This document shows positions 45,307 through 54,726 of a DNA stretch of 64,000 bases, one piece after another (position 1 is the stretch's first letter; the number at the start of each line of letters is the position of its first letter). The notes beneath the pieces are model-generated. The model made no database searches and had not been told where the DNA came from. It worked only from the letters and a program-made list of their open reading frames with translations. Made by a program: the position numbers and the translations under genes. The stretch comes from FEN-1297 sp021817845 (GTDB taxonomy: Bacteria; Bacteroidota; Ignavibacteria; Ignavibacteriales; Ignavibacteriaceae). Where the stretch lies: contig JAKAFW010000001.1 in NCBI GenBank assembly GCA_021817845.1, forward strand, positions 207,985 through 271,984, read 5' to 3'.

Positions 45307-45714
45307 CTATTCCCTTGGATGATCTTTACGCCACCGCCTTATATATTCTGCAATTTCTGTTGTCACCGCGCCAGGGGTAAATATCTCTCCTACTCCCATT
45401 CTTTTTAGCGCCTCAATATCTTCATCGGGAATTATTCCTCCGCCGGTCAGCAGTACATCCGTCAATCCCTTTTCTTTCATAAGATTTAAGATTTTAGGAA
45501 AAATAGTCATGTGTGCGCCCGATAAAATACTAATACCGATGACATCAACATCTTCCTGCAACGCAGCTTCTACTATCATCTCAGGAGTTTGTCTTAACCC
45601 TGTATATATTACTTCCATCCCTGCATCTCTTAGTGCGGCGGCTATAATTTTTGCGCCTCTATCATGTCCGTCAAGTCCTGCTTTTGCTACTAGCACTCTA
45701 ATTTTATTTTCCAT
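45307..45714 (-). CDS. Stand-alone cobalamin-binding domain protein (methylmalonyl-CoA mutase C-terminal type)
   Basis: 135 residues, one B12-binding Rossmann domain: KIRVLVAKAGLDGHDRGAKIIAAALRDAGMEVIYTG with base-off ligand His17 in DxHxxG, then ISILSGAHM and LLTGGGIIPDEDI. It corresponds to the small or C-terminal part of methylmalonyl-CoA mutase-type enzymes, whose catalytic partner would be encoded elsewhere. Last gene of a leftward cluster, 12 bp after the HIT gene. Confidence 0.9.
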   Translation of the reverse strand: MENKIRVLVAKAGLDGHDRGAKIIAAALRDAGMEVIYTGLRQTPEMIVEAALQEDVDVIGISILSGAHMTIFPKILNLMKEKGLTDVLLTGGGIIPDEDIEALKRMGVGEIFTPGAVTTEIAEYIRRWRKDHPRE

Positions 45715-45726
45715 TGTTCCCTCAAT

Positions 45727-46140
45727 TTATAATTTTACTTCAATTCTAATTTTATCGGCAAAGTCTTTCATTGAATTATTTTCGTAATTCTTAAATATCG
45801 GTCTAAATGCAAAATTGTCTTCGTCAAATCTTGGAATGATGTGGAAATGAAAATGAAAGACCGATTGTCCTGCAGCTATACCATTATTGGTAATAATATT
45901 AAAGCCGTCCGGTTTTATACTGCTAAAAATCGCTGAAGTAATTTTTTGAGTTGCTTTTATAATTTCATCCAATTCATTTTCGGGGATAGTAAGGAAATTT
46001 GTGTAATGATTCTTAGGTATAACGAGAGCGTGGCCTAAGTTAACGGGTCTAATATCAAGAAATGAAATTACGTGGTCATTCTCATAGAGAATTTCTGCTT
46101 TGGCTTTCTTTTCGATTATTTGGCAAAAGATACAATTCAT
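45727..46140 (-). CDS. HIT family hydrolase
   Basis: Start taken at 46140 (MNCIFCQIIEKK), the usual HIT beginning; an upstream ATG at 46167 would add nine atypical residues. Zinc-type CxxC at the N-terminus, FLDIRPVNLGHALVIPKNHYTNFL, and the histidine triad SVFHFHFHIIPRF. The family hydrolyses nucleoside phosphoramidates and dinucleotides. It is placed between a PLP enzyme and the B12-binding gene, with short gaps. Confidence 0.93.
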   Translation of the reverse strand: MNCIFCQIIEKKAKAEILYENDHVISFLDIRPVNLGHALVIPKNHYTNFLTIPENELDEIIKATQKITSAIFSSIKPDGFNIITNNGIAAGQSVFHFHFHIIPRFDEDNFAFRPIFKNYENNSMKDFADKIRIEVKL

Positions 46141-46188
46141 ATATGAAAAATAGTTATTAAAAAGCATTCCGGCAATCTAAAATCTGCG

Positions 46189-47151
46189 TCAGTCAATACT
46201 CAAATATTTTCTTCGTTTTCCAAACACCCCGAATATACCGCCGGTGTGAAGGAACAATATTTTCTTTCCCATATCTCTTTTCAGGATATTTTCATAATAA
46301 CCCACAAATGCTTTCCCGGTGTATGCAGGGTCTAAAATAATTCCCGACTCACTCGCAAATCTTTTTATAAGAGTAAGCTTATTATCATTAATATTTTTGT
46401 AACCTTCGGTTGAATAGCCGTCAACTATTTCTAAATTATCTTCCCGGATTTTACATGGCAATTTATAATCCAAAACGCAGCCCTCGGCAAGATCAATAAT
46501 TCTCTTTTTAATTTTTTCTTTTGAGTAAAGAACGTTGACTGCAAATATTTTAAGATTAAGGTTTAGTAATGCAGTTCCTACCAACAAACCAGCCGCAGTT
46601 CCGCCTGAACCTGATGCCGCAAATATGCCTTGAAGTTTTTTTATTTCGATTTGAGTCTTTAATTCTTCAATGAAGTTAATATATCCCCAAATTCCAAGCG
46701 TGGTTGAACCACCTTCAGGAATAACGAAAACTTTCTTACCTTGTTTAATTAGTTTTGCTCTTTCTTCAGACATAATTTGATTTACATTTTCAAAGCTGTT
46801 TTTACTAAGAAAGGATATCTCCGCACCTAAGAATTTGTCGATAAATAAATTGCCGTCAGCGTTTTTAGAGTCTTTTCCCCAAAGAAATAGCTTTGATTTC
46901 ATACCGTATTTTGCAGCCGCAATAACTGTCGCTCTGGCATGGTTTGATTGATCTCCGCCCGTTGTAAAAATATAATCTGATTTTTCTTTCTTTGCCTGAT
47001 AAATTATGTATTCTAACTTCCTTGCTTTATTCCCCGAAAGTTCAACTCCGGTAAGGTCGTCGCGCTTTATTAAAAAAGGTTTTCCGCCAAATTTGATTTT
47101 TTCTATTGGTGTAGGAATGTTGGCGATTGAAATTCTTTTAGGAATCATCAT
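46189..47151 (-). CDS. D-cysteine desulfhydrase/ACC deaminase family PLP enzyme
   Basis: 320 residues, fold-type II PLP enzyme. PTPIEKIKFGGKPFLIKRDDLTGVELSGNKARKLEYII carries the PLP lysine in GNKARK; TTGGDQSNHARATVIAA follows, then the phosphate loop GSGGTAAGLLVG, and LLHTGGIFGVFG at the end. The family includes D-cysteine desulfhydrase and ACC deaminase; this one cannot be assigned safely. It starts 2 bp after kdsB ends and is probably translationally coupled. Confidence 0.9.
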   Translation of the reverse strand: MMIPKRISIANIPTPIEKIKFGGKPFLIKRDDLTGVELSGNKARKLEYIIYQAKKEKSDYIFTTGGDQSNHARATVIAAAKYGMKSKLFLWGKDSKNADGNLFIDKFLGAEISFLSKNSFENVNQIMSEERAKLIKQGKKVFVIPEGGSTTLGIWGYINFIEELKTQIEIKKLQGIFAASGSGGTAAGLLVGTALLNLNLKIFAVNVLYSKEKIKKRIIDLAEGCVLDYKLPCKIREDNLEIVDGYSTEGYKNINDNKLTLIKRFASESGIILDPAYTGKAFVGYYENILKRDMGKKILFLHTGGIFGVFGKRRKYLSID

Positions 47152-47153
47152 AG

Positions 47154-47918
47154 CTATTCTTCATTATTTCTTATATACCTGTTGTAATATATTCTCGCTC
47201 TTTCAAGGTCTTCAGGTGTATCTATGGCAAGGTTATCAAATTCCGTTACTACAACTTTAATCTTAATACCGTTTTCCAGCATCCGCAGTTGTTCAAGTTT
47301 TTCGGTCTTCTCAAGGTCAGTTGGTTCTAGCGATGTAAACCTTAGAAGGGAGTCTTTCCTGTATACGTATAGCCCAATGTGTTTATAAATTTCAGCGTTG
47401 TTAATCCTTTCAAAATTTGTCTTTGCGTCTCTTACAAAAGGAATTGCCGAACGGGAGAAATAAAGAGCATTATTCTGGTAATCGAAGACTACTTTGGGAA
47501 TTGATGGTGATTTTAATTCATATATCGTTTCAATCCTCTTGGCAAGTGTCGTAACGTTTACGGATTTATCAAACAGAAGCGGCTCTATTGCCTGGTCTAT
47601 CATGTCACCCTGTATAAATGGTTCATCGCCTTGAATGTTTACGATTATTTTGGCTGAAGATAATGTTTTTGCTACGAATGCAATTCTATCGGAACCAGTC
47701 ATAATTTCCTTAGGTGTTATTACTACTTTAGCACCAAAGTTTCTTGCGACCTTTGCCACCTTTTCATCGTCAACGGCAATAATAATTTCATTTATTAGTT
47801 TTGATTTAAGAGAGCTTTCGTATGTATGCTGTATCATTGGTTTCCCGCCGATATCTGCCAGCGGTTTCCCTAATAATCTTGAAGAAGCAAATCTGGCTGG
47901 AATAATTCCGACAATCAT
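47154..47918 (-). CDS. kdsB: 3-deoxy-manno-octulosonate cytidylyltransferase
   Basis: 254 residues, standard KdsB length. N-terminal nucleotide loop IIPARFASSRLLGKPLADIGGKPMIQHTYE, then ITPKEIMTGSDRIAFVAKTL, NIQGDEPFI, KHIGLYVYRKDSLLRF and VTEFDNLAIDTPEDLERAR. It makes CMP-Kdo for lipopolysaccharide inner core synthesis, so the organism has a Kdo-containing outer membrane. It lies in a leftward cluster, 44 bp after gatC. Confidence 0.95.
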   Translation of the reverse strand: MIVGIIPARFASSRLLGKPLADIGGKPMIQHTYESSLKSKLINEIIIAVDDEKVAKVARNFGAKVVITPKEIMTGSDRIAFVAKTLSSAKIIVNIQGDEPFIQGDMIDQAIEPLLFDKSVNVTTLAKRIETIYELKSPSIPKVVFDYQNNALYFSRSAIPFVRDAKTNFERINNAEIYKHIGLYVYRKDSLLRFTSLEPTDLEKTEKLEQLRMLENGIKIKVVVTEFDNLAIDTPEDLERARIYYNRYIRNNEE

Positions 47919-47962
47919 AATTTTAATTAAATGTTTAAAAGTTTAGAATCAAGAGAACTTTG

Positions 47963-48256
47963 TTATGCCCCACCGATAACTTTTGGTACTTTGAAAAATG
48001 ATTCATCATTATCGGGTGCGTTCTTTAATGCTTCTTCTGTCGTGATTGAAGGCTTAACTACGTCGTCTCTAAATACGTTGACCCCTTCTACCGGGTGTGA
48101 AAGTGGTTCAATGTCATCGGTGTTAAGTTCATTTAATTTATCGACGTAACTTAAAATTTCGTTTAAGTCTTTTGTAAAGCTTTCAAGTTCTTCATCGTTA
48201 AATTTTAAACGCGCAAGTTCCGATATATATTCAACGTCTTTTCTTGTTACAGACAT
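47963..48256 (-). CDS. gatC: Asp/Glu-tRNA amidotransferase subunit C
   Basis: 97 residues, typical GatC: VTRKDVEYISELARLKFNDEELESFTKDLNEILSYVDKLNELNTDDIEPLSHPVEGVNVFRDDVV. It is the small subunit of GatCAB, which amidates mischarged Glu-tRNA(Gln) and Asp-tRNA(Asn). gatA and gatB are not in the window. It follows plsC after 2 bp. Confidence 0.95.
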   Translation of the reverse strand: MSVTRKDVEYISELARLKFNDEELESFTKDLNEILSYVDKLNELNTDDIEPLSHPVEGVNVFRDDVVKPSITTEEALKNAPDNDESFFKVPKVIGGA

Positions 48257-48258
48257 AA

Positions 48259-48969
48259 TTAACCTTCTTCTTTAATGTTTTGGATTACAATGTTCCTAAC
48301 TTTTTCCATCAACTCAATTTCGTCTTTTCTTGATTTTATATAATCCGTAGCAATAGCTTTATCAAAATGAACGTGAATCGTTCCTTTTTTGATTTTAAAT
48401 TTTCCTTTTGGTAATATTTTGTCGGTTCCGCTAAGAGTGACGGGTATTATAGGGAAACCAGCGTGAGCTGCGAGGTAAAATGCTCCTCGCTTAAATGGTT
48501 GAACTTCGCCTGTCTTGCTCCGCGTTCCTTCTGCAAATAATAACACCGAGAATTTTTTTTGCGACATTACCATTTTAGCTTTTTCAATACTCTTTAATGC
48601 CTTCTCAACATTCTGCCGGTCGATCATTATATATGGACCAAGCATCATCTGCCAGCCGAACAAAGGAATTTTGCCGATTTCCTTTTTAAATACGATGCTT
48701 GCGGAAGTAGGTATTGTGTATTGCAATGCAGGGATATCAAACTGACTGCTATGGTTCGAAACAAAAATATAAACGGAGTCTTTATCAACGTTTTCCAACC
48801 CGCTTACTTCAACCTTTATTCCGCTTATAAGCAAAGTCCCTTTTGAAAATACTCGTGATAACCAAAAATAAGATTTGAAACTCCTATCAGTAATCGAAAA
48901 GATTAAAGCAAGAAACGAACATAAAATTGTATATAGAACGATAAAAATTAATTTAAGATATGAGAGCAC
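48259..48969 (-). CDS. plsC: 1-acyl-sn-glycerol-3-phosphate acyltransferase
   Basis: 236 residues. Motif I NHSSQFDIPAL (HX4D), motif III LLFAEGTRSKTGEVQPFKRGAFYLA, motif IV FPIIPVTLSG; N-terminal hydrophobic anchor (LIFIVLYTILCSFLALIFSI). It adds the second acyl chain to make phosphatidic acid in the inner membrane. It directly abuts the M48 protease gene (no gap) and is followed by gatC. Confidence 0.94.
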   Translation of the reverse strand: MLSYLKLIFIVLYTILCSFLALIFSITDRSFKSYFWLSRVFSKGTLLISGIKVEVSGLENVDKDSVYIFVSNHSSQFDIPALQYTIPTSASIVFKKEIGKIPLFGWQMMLGPYIMIDRQNVEKALKSIEKAKMVMSQKKFSVLLFAEGTRSKTGEVQPFKRGAFYLAAHAGFPIIPVTLSGTDKILPKGKFKIKKGTIHVHFDKAIATDYIKSRKDEIELMEKVRNIVIQNIKEEG

Positions 48970-50115
48970 TTACTCTCCCTGAAAGGTTAAATTATCTTTA
49001 ATGATTTCTTCATCTAACTTTAAACTTTTAGAATATCTTTTTATCGCATCAATCCTTCTGCCGATTGAAGGATGGCTGTAGAAAAACCATTCTATTAAAG
49101 GATGAGGAGCTATATCTCCCAAATTTTGTTTAGTCAATTTTTCAAGAGTAGAAATAAAAGCTAAAGTTTTCTTTGTGGATGATATGGCGTATTCATCTGC
49201 CTCGTATTCAAATCTTCTGGATAAAATATTTGTAAGCGGTGTCTGAACAAGCCCTATCAATAGCATCCATAAAATAAGTAATGGCAAAGCGGCAATTTCT
49301 TTAACAGAACTAAAATTAAACCAGAGAATTGAATGAGAATAAAAATAGGAAATTAAAAAAAATGTCAAAAAGCTTGCGGCAGTTCCAATTGCTATATTTT
49401 TAATAATGTGTTTTCGCTTGTAATGTCCTAACTCGTGTGCAATAACTGTTTCAATTTCATCATTCGTATATTGCTCAATTAAATTATCGCCTAAAAGAAT
49501 TCTTTTTGATTTTCCTAAACCGGTAAAAGCAGCATTAGCTTTTTTCGTATTCTTGCTCATATTAAATTTATAAACATTTTCAACTTTTATTCCCGCATCC
49601 TTTGCGAGATTCTGAATTTTTGTTTTTAATTCTGTGTCTTCAATAGGAGTAATTTTGTAAAACAAAGGTAAAATCAACACCGGAAGAATCCGGGCAAGAA
49701 TTACTGAAATTATAAATAACCCAATAGCAAAAGGCAGCCACCAAAGATTGCCGTACCTATTAAGCACAAAGAAAAATAGCAATAGTATTGGCACACTAAT
49801 AATTATTGAGACAAGAAGAGCTTTTATACCTTCCCAAATCCACTTTATAAAAGTTTGATTCGAAAGATTATATTTATGCTCAAGGTAAAAATCAGTGTAA
49901 TAATTTATTGGAAAGAAAATTATTGAGAATGCAGCTCCTGCAGAGAAAATGAAAGCTATAAATAGCAGATATTGGTTTTGAACGTAAATTGCCAAATATT
50001 GCTGAAGTGCAAGACTCGACCCGCTTGACACAAAAATAAAAATCAGCAAAAATGTTGCAATGCCTTTTGCTACACTAAAAAAAATCTTGGTGTTGTTATA
50101 CTTTTTGGAATTCAT
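48970..50115 (-). CDS. M48 family (Ste24-like) membrane metallopeptidase
   Basis: 381 residues with several membrane segments in the first 170 and around 235-275. Zinc motif VIAHELGHYKRKH (HExxH) and the third ligand in RFEYEADEYAIS; an N-terminal part like the CAAX prenyl protease/Ste24 family (NLSNQTFIKWIWEGIKALLVS, KMSKNTKKANAAFTGLGKSKRILLGD in part). Probably an inner-membrane quality-control protease. It starts the leftward housekeeping cluster; batE ends 67 bp to its right, same strand. Confidence 0.92.
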   Translation of the reverse strand: MNSKKYNNTKIFFSVAKGIATFLLIFIFVSSGSSLALQQYLAIYVQNQYLLFIAFIFSAGAAFSIIFFPINYYTDFYLEHKYNLSNQTFIKWIWEGIKALLVSIIISVPILLLFFFVLNRYGNLWWLPFAIGLFIISVILARILPVLILPLFYKITPIEDTELKTKIQNLAKDAGIKVENVYKFNMSKNTKKANAAFTGLGKSKRILLGDNLIEQYTNDEIETVIAHELGHYKRKHIIKNIAIGTAASFLTFFLISYFYSHSILWFNFSSVKEIAALPLLILWMLLIGLVQTPLTNILSRRFEYEADEYAISSTKKTLAFISTLEKLTKQNLGDIAPHPLIEWFFYSHPSIGRRIDAIKRYSKSLKLDEEIIKDNLTFQGE

Positions 50116-50182
50116 GACTTTAAAATAACTACTCTTGCTTAGTGAAGCAATTAGAATTTTATTTTATCCGGAGAGAGTAAGA

Positions 50183-50959
50183 TTAAATTACGCCCACTTC
50201 ATTTTGCGGAAGCCACCCGACCTTACCGTCGATAAGCTTTATCTTATACCAGTTGTCAACTTTATCTTCCACTTTTACTTTTAACCCTTCATGAATAATA
50301 AATGCATCATTGGCGTTTGGGTCTGGCGAAAGTTTGACATCTACGATTGTCCCCACTATTATCCCGCTTTTTGTAGAAAACTCACTTTGAAATTTTATTA
50401 CTAGAATAGACACAGCAAAAACCAAAACTAAAAGTGAAAGTGCGGCGGAGTAAAATGTATATTTCTGAAACCTGGTCCTTCTAACAAAAAAGTAAGTCCC
50501 TACAGAAAGTAGGAATATCCAGTAAAAAATATAAGCAAAATTTTTCCAACCCGTTATCGTAAATACAGCAAGTAAATCGTCCCACCACTGGTAAAGGAAA
50601 AAGGGGGGAACCGTATCAATTTTATCAACGGTTTTTGAATTAGCAATTAAGAGGTTATGAATAACATCTTCATCTCCCGGAGAAAGCCTTAAGGCCTTTT
50701 CATAATAGAAAATAGCGTAGCCTATTTTATTCTCCCTGTAAAAAGAATTACCAAGGTTATAGTAGACCGAAACACCTTCATAACCTTGGTCTAAAATATT
50801 TTGATAAGCTGAAATTGCTTTGTCATATTGCTTTTGTTGATAGAAGTTATTTCCTTGATCTATCAGGTTGTCAATTGCCACAGATTTAGGGAATAAAGAT
50901 GTTGTGCCAAATAATGCCAAAAGAAATAAAAGTGATATTTTGATTTTAGAATTTTTCAT
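50183..50959 (-). CDS. batE: BatE: TPR-SH3 membrane protein
   Basis: 258 residues: signal peptide, TPR repeats (NFYQQKQYDKAISAYQNILDQGYEGVSVYYNLGNSFYRENKIGYAIFYYEKALRLSPGDEDVIHNL in part), two membrane helices (about 135-155, 168-190) and a C-terminal bacterial SH3 domain ending DNWYKIKLIDGKVGWLPQNEV. This order is that of BatE in the Bacteroides aerotolerance operon. It starts 11 bp after batD ends. Confidence 0.9.
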   Translation of the reverse strand: MKNSKIKISLLFLLALFGTTSLFPKSVAIDNLIDQGNNFYQQKQYDKAISAYQNILDQGYEGVSVYYNLGNSFYRENKIGYAIFYYEKALRLSPGDEDVIHNLLIANSKTVDKIDTVPPFFLYQWWDDLLAVFTITGWKNFAYIFYWIFLLSVGTYFFVRRTRFQKYTFYSAALSLLVLVFAVSILVIKFQSEFSTKSGIIVGTIVDVKLSPDPNANDAFIIHEGLKVKVEDKVDNWYKIKLIDGKVGWLPQNEVGVI

Positions 50960-50970
50960 CTTAAAAATTA

Positions 50971-52803
50971 TTATGAATATTTTTTAGGCGATAATGATTT
51001 TTCCAACTCAATAATTACGTTGGTCATTTCATTGTACATTTCGTACATCTCTGTTGAGACGTTTCCGCTGGGTGCAAAACGCGCATATTCACATTTCTCC
51101 GTACAATTTTTCAGGCTGAGAAGTAGTGAACTATCTACATTTTTCTTATTCAATTCTTCTGCGGCCTTATCGAGAGAAATTTCTGCTTTTGAAATATGAA
51201 GCTTATCCTCCAGATACCCGAATAATGCTAAAGAAATTTCAGAGTAAAATCCTTCTTGATTATTTGCTTCCATTAGTGTTTTAGCCGTTTTAAATCTGGT
51301 TCGAGCGATTTTTTCGGCACGCTGATAACGAAGCAGTTGCAAATTACCTGCTAACTTGTCACTTTTTCTTTTCCATGAGACCAATCCAACCAAAGCTACA
51401 AAAGGAATAAAGACCGATGACCAAAAACCAAAGCCGAAGATCCCTTCACTTCCGATTCTTGAAATGTCGCCCGGGGAGGTCTTTATATAACGAATATCCT
51501 GGTCAATTACTTTAATATCTTCTTTTGAATAACCTGCCAAGCTTTGAGCGGAAGCCGGTCCTTGTGCTACGTTTATTGTATATGGTTGTGTCGATATTGT
51601 AACATATTCATGTTTAGATGGATTAAAATATGTAAACTTGACAGGCGGAATTTCTTTTTTGCCCGTTGTTCTTGGAACTATTAGATAGTCAATCGTTTTT
51701 GAACCGTTAATTGCCCCGGTGCGGTTTACCTGGTCTGTAGTTTTAGGCTCGTACTGCTCTAATCCTGTCGGCAATTTTACTTCCGGTAAATTAAGCAATT
51801 GAATGTTTCCAGTTCCGCTAATGTTAATTTTTAGATCAACAGGCTGATTAGTTTTTGTATCGGTTTTATCAAGCTGCGAATTTATCGTGTAATCACCAAC
51901 AGCTCCGTTAAAACTCTTGGGTACATTTTGGTTAGGAAGCGGCAAAACTTTTATACGTAGCGTATTAGATTTTGCATCATAATTAACTGCTTGGGTACTG
52001 TTAAAAAAGGGATCATTAAAGAAATCGTCAAAAATGTTCCCGCTTTGTCTTCTGCGTTGAATTTGTACCGGGACATTCAATTCAAATGGAGTAACGGATA
52101 ATTCACCAAGCTGAGTAGGGAAGAGAGCTACTTTTTTTAATATACCAACGCGATATTGTTTGCCGTTAAATACTTCTGTCTTGAAAGTAATATTGTTAGG
52201 AACGGTAATTTCTTCGGACCAGAATCCTTCATACGAAGGAAGCTTAGACACACTCATTTGCGAGGCAATCCCAAGCCTTGTGTAAAGCTCATATGTCACC
52301 GTTACCTGTTGACCCATATAAGCTTGATTGTGATCTGCAACGGCACGGACAAATAAATTTTCTCCTATTTCTTTATTTGAAATCGTACTGTTGCCCTGAG
52401 CTTGTGTGTTTTGCTTGGGCGATCCTTTTACTACTGTAATTGCTACCGGGTTAGATTTAAATATTTTCCCGTTATAATTAATTGATGCACTTTGAATTGT
52501 AAATTTTCCCATTCCCTTTGCCTGCAGATAATAGCTGTACGTCTTTGAACCTGAAACTGAGCTGTTTATTATTTGCATACTAGTCGATTCATTCGGACCG
52601 GAAAGAATCATGAAATTGTAAAAATTAGGGGGGGTAAAACTTTTGATTCCGTTTATATCCTGACCTGAAAAAGTAAATGAAATTTGAAATTGATCGCTAA
52701 CCCCAACGGTTGTATTGCTAACCGAGGCATTGAAACTCTGCGCTATTACTGCAGCCTGACAAAGTATCATTATTAAAAATATTTTAAGATAATTTTTATT
52801 CAT
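50971..52803 (-). CDS. batD: BatD protein
   Basis: 610 residues, family length. Signal peptide; N-terminal Ig-like repeats characteristic of BatD (FNASVSNTTVGVSDQFQISFTFSGQDINGIKSFTPPNFYNFMILSGPNESTSMQIING-like in part), the phrase NLFVRAVADHNQAYMGQQVTVTYELYT, and YFNPSKHEYVTISTQPYTINV; a membrane helix near 465, then a cytoplasmic helical tail. Binding role in the envelope complex is inferred from the family. It lies between batC and batE. Confidence 0.92.
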   Translation of the reverse strand: MNKNYLKIFLIMILCQAAVIAQSFNASVSNTTVGVSDQFQISFTFSGQDINGIKSFTPPNFYNFMILSGPNESTSMQIINSSVSGSKTYSYYLQAKGMGKFTIQSASINYNGKIFKSNPVAITVVKGSPKQNTQAQGNSTISNKEIGENLFVRAVADHNQAYMGQQVTVTYELYTRLGIASQMSVSKLPSYEGFWSEEITVPNNITFKTEVFNGKQYRVGILKKVALFPTQLGELSVTPFELNVPVQIQRRRQSGNIFDDFFNDPFFNSTQAVNYDAKSNTLRIKVLPLPNQNVPKSFNGAVGDYTINSQLDKTDTKTNQPVDLKINISGTGNIQLLNLPEVKLPTGLEQYEPKTTDQVNRTGAINGSKTIDYLIVPRTTGKKEIPPVKFTYFNPSKHEYVTISTQPYTINVAQGPASAQSLAGYSKEDIKVIDQDIRYIKTSPGDISRIGSEGIFGFGFWSSVFIPFVALVGLVSWKRKSDKLAGNLQLLRYQRAEKIARTRFKTAKTLMEANNQEGFYSEISLALFGYLEDKLHISKAEISLDKAAEELNKKNVDSSLLLSLKNCTEKCEYARFAPSGNVSTEMYEMYNEMTNVIIELEKSLSPKKYS

Positions 52804-52874
52804 ATTCTGCTTATCTTGCTTTACCTTTTAGCCAACCTTTAATCTTTCAATTGAAAATATTATAAACTTATTAC

Positions 52875-53621
52875 CTACCAATCTTTATCCGTTTTAATTG
52901 GTGTGCCCTTTATTTTTCTTAATTGCTTCTGCATACTCTTTTCATCGTGGTTTAATGCATTTAAAATCGATTCAGCTTGCTGCTTGGAAATTTTATCCGG
53001 TTGCTGCCCGCTATTACCTTGCTGTTGTTGGTTCTTATTTTGGTTTTGCTGATTATTGTTTTGATTCTGCTTCTGCTGATTCTGGTCATTGTTTTGTTTA
53101 TTCTGGTTCTTGTTTTGATTCTGTTTATTCTTATTATTTTTATCGTTTTTATTGTTCTTGTTGTTCTTATTATTTTTATTATTAGGATTTTTCATTAACG
53201 AAAGCGCATAGGATAAATTGTATTTTGTATCTTGATCGTTAGGATTAAGTTTTAATGAATTTTCATAAGCTTCAACGCTTTCTTTCAATTTATTAGATTT
53301 CAGGAAAGAATTCCCTATGTTATGATAAACTTTAGCTTTTAACTCTTTGTTGTTGGTTTTAGCCAATGCTGACGAATAAGATTTTAATGCGTTGGGGTAA
53401 TTTTTTTCCTTATAAAACGAATCGCCTAAATTAAAATTTGCTTGAAAATTATTCGGTGATTTGCCCAACCCTTTTTTAAATTCAACTTCTGAATCTGTTA
53501 TTTTCCCTTCTTTATATAAATCAACGCCTTTGTTTACATACGATCGTGTACTTTGAGCAAAAATTAATTTGCTGTTTACCAAAACCAATAAAAATATGAA
53601 TGATAATATTTGTTTCTTCAT
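52875..53621 (-). CDS. batC: BatC: TPR protein with Asn/Lys/Gln-rich tail
   Basis: 248 residues: signal peptide (to FAQ), TPR repeats (YVNKGVDLYKEGKITDSEVEFKKGLGKSPNNFQANFNLGDSFYKEKNYPNALKSYSSAL in part), then about 65 residues made almost only of Asn, Lys and Gln (about 150-215), and a short conserved end QAESILNALNHDEKSMQKQLRKIKG found in BatC proteins. The low-complexity stretch is encoded by AAT/AAA/CAA-type codons and is prone to slippage. Between batB and batD. Confidence 0.9.
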   Translation of the reverse strand: MKKQILSFIFLLVLVNSKLIFAQSTRSYVNKGVDLYKEGKITDSEVEFKKGLGKSPNNFQANFNLGDSFYKEKNYPNALKSYSSALAKTNNKELKAKVYHNIGNSFLKSNKLKESVEAYENSLKLNPNDQDTKYNLSYALSLMKNPNNKNNKNNKNNKNDKNNKNKQNQNKNQNKQNNDQNQQKQNQNNNQQNQNKNQQQQGNSGQQPDKISKQQAESILNALNHDEKSMQKQLRKIKGTPIKTDKDW

Positions 53622-53636
53622 AAAATTATTTCTGAG

Positions 53637-54677
53637 TTATTCAATTCCAAAACGTTTATTGAGCTTAGTAACCCAGGGAGATTTCTTCTCACTCATAAAA
53701 TATTCAGCTACTAAAAGAATAATGGCAATTGCCAAAAAATAATAAAATCTATCTTCGTAATCGGTGACTCTTTTCTCACCGAATTGTGTTTTTCTTAGAG
53801 ACGACAAATCTTTATAAATTAAATCTAACTCGTCTTGATAATTTGCACCTCGGAAATATTTGCCGTGAGCTATTTCGGCTATCTTTTTTAATGTGCCTTC
53901 GTGAAGTTTTGTTATTACCGTATTTCCATTTTCATCAGTCTTAAAACCCGTCTGCTGTCCTTGTTGATTAAAGATCGGTATAGGAACACCATCGGGTGAA
54001 CCTAAACCAATGGTGTAAATCATGATACTTTTTTTAGCCGCATCAGTAGCGGCTTCGGTTACGTCACCTTGATGATCTTCGCCGTCTGTAATTAGGATTT
54101 CAACTTTTTCAGTTTTAGACGAATAGTCAAAAGATTTTGTTGCAAGGTTTATTGCCGCGGCAATAGCTGTCCCGGGTTGCGGAACGGAGTTTTCATCAAC
54201 TGCATCTAGGAATAACTTCGCAGCCGAATAATCTGACGTTAATGGGAATTGCACATATGCCTGTCCTGCAAAGATGATTAGCCCAATTCTATCTCCATGT
54301 AATTTCTGCATTAAGTTTGCAATCTCAAACTTGGCTTTTTCAAGTCTGCTCGGTTTGATATCCTGTGCCTGCATACTTAATGAAACATCAAGCATAATAT
54401 AAACGTCAATTCCACTTTCCTTTACATTTTCAACTTTTGTTCCGATCTGCGGATCTGCGGCAGCTATAATTAGGAAAACTATAGCAAGTGATATCAGACT
54501 AAATTTTATCAAACTCTTCATTTTGCTGTATGCCGGAAGAAGTACAGGGTGAAGTTTTTCTTCTGCAAACTTTGCAAGCATCCTTTTCCTTTTCATTACC
54601 AAATACCAATACAACACTGCAAGGAGCGGAACTAAATATAGAGCATACAAATATTCCGGATGTGCTAATCTTAACAT
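53637..54677 (-). CDS. batB: BatB: VWA-domain membrane protein
   Basis: 346 residues: two N-terminal membrane helices (about 10-28, 58-76), a von Willebrand A domain with MIDAS motif DVSLSM, RIGLIIFAGQAYVQFPLTSDY, and LITDGEDHQG, and a C-terminal membrane helix (near 315). The MIDAS is intact. Member of the Bat membrane complex; partner of BatA. It starts 49 bp after batA. Confidence 0.93.
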   Translation of the reverse strand: MLRLAHPEYLYALYLVPLLAVLYWYLVMKRKRMLAKFAEEKLHPVLLPAYSKMKSLIKFSLISLAIVFLIIAAADPQIGTKVENVKESGIDVYIMLDVSLSMQAQDIKPSRLEKAKFEIANLMQKLHGDRIGLIIFAGQAYVQFPLTSDYSAAKLFLDAVDENSVPQPGTAIAAAINLATKSFDYSSKTEKVEILITDGEDHQGDVTEAATDAAKKSIMIYTIGLGSPDGVPIPIFNQQGQQTGFKTDENGNTVITKLHEGTLKKIAEIAHGKYFRGANYQDELDLIYKDLSSLRKTQFGEKRVTDYEDRFYYFLAIAIILLVAEYFMSEKKSPWVTKLNKRFGIE

Positions 54678-54726
54678 AAAATATTTATTTTTTTTTCTTT
54701 CAAAATGAATTTCTTCTTTATTTATT

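Noticed and set aside
52898..53198. Leu/Val/Ile-rich and Tyr/Cys-rich ORFs opposite batC
   Set aside because: Antisense translations of the Asn/Lys/Gln codon run.
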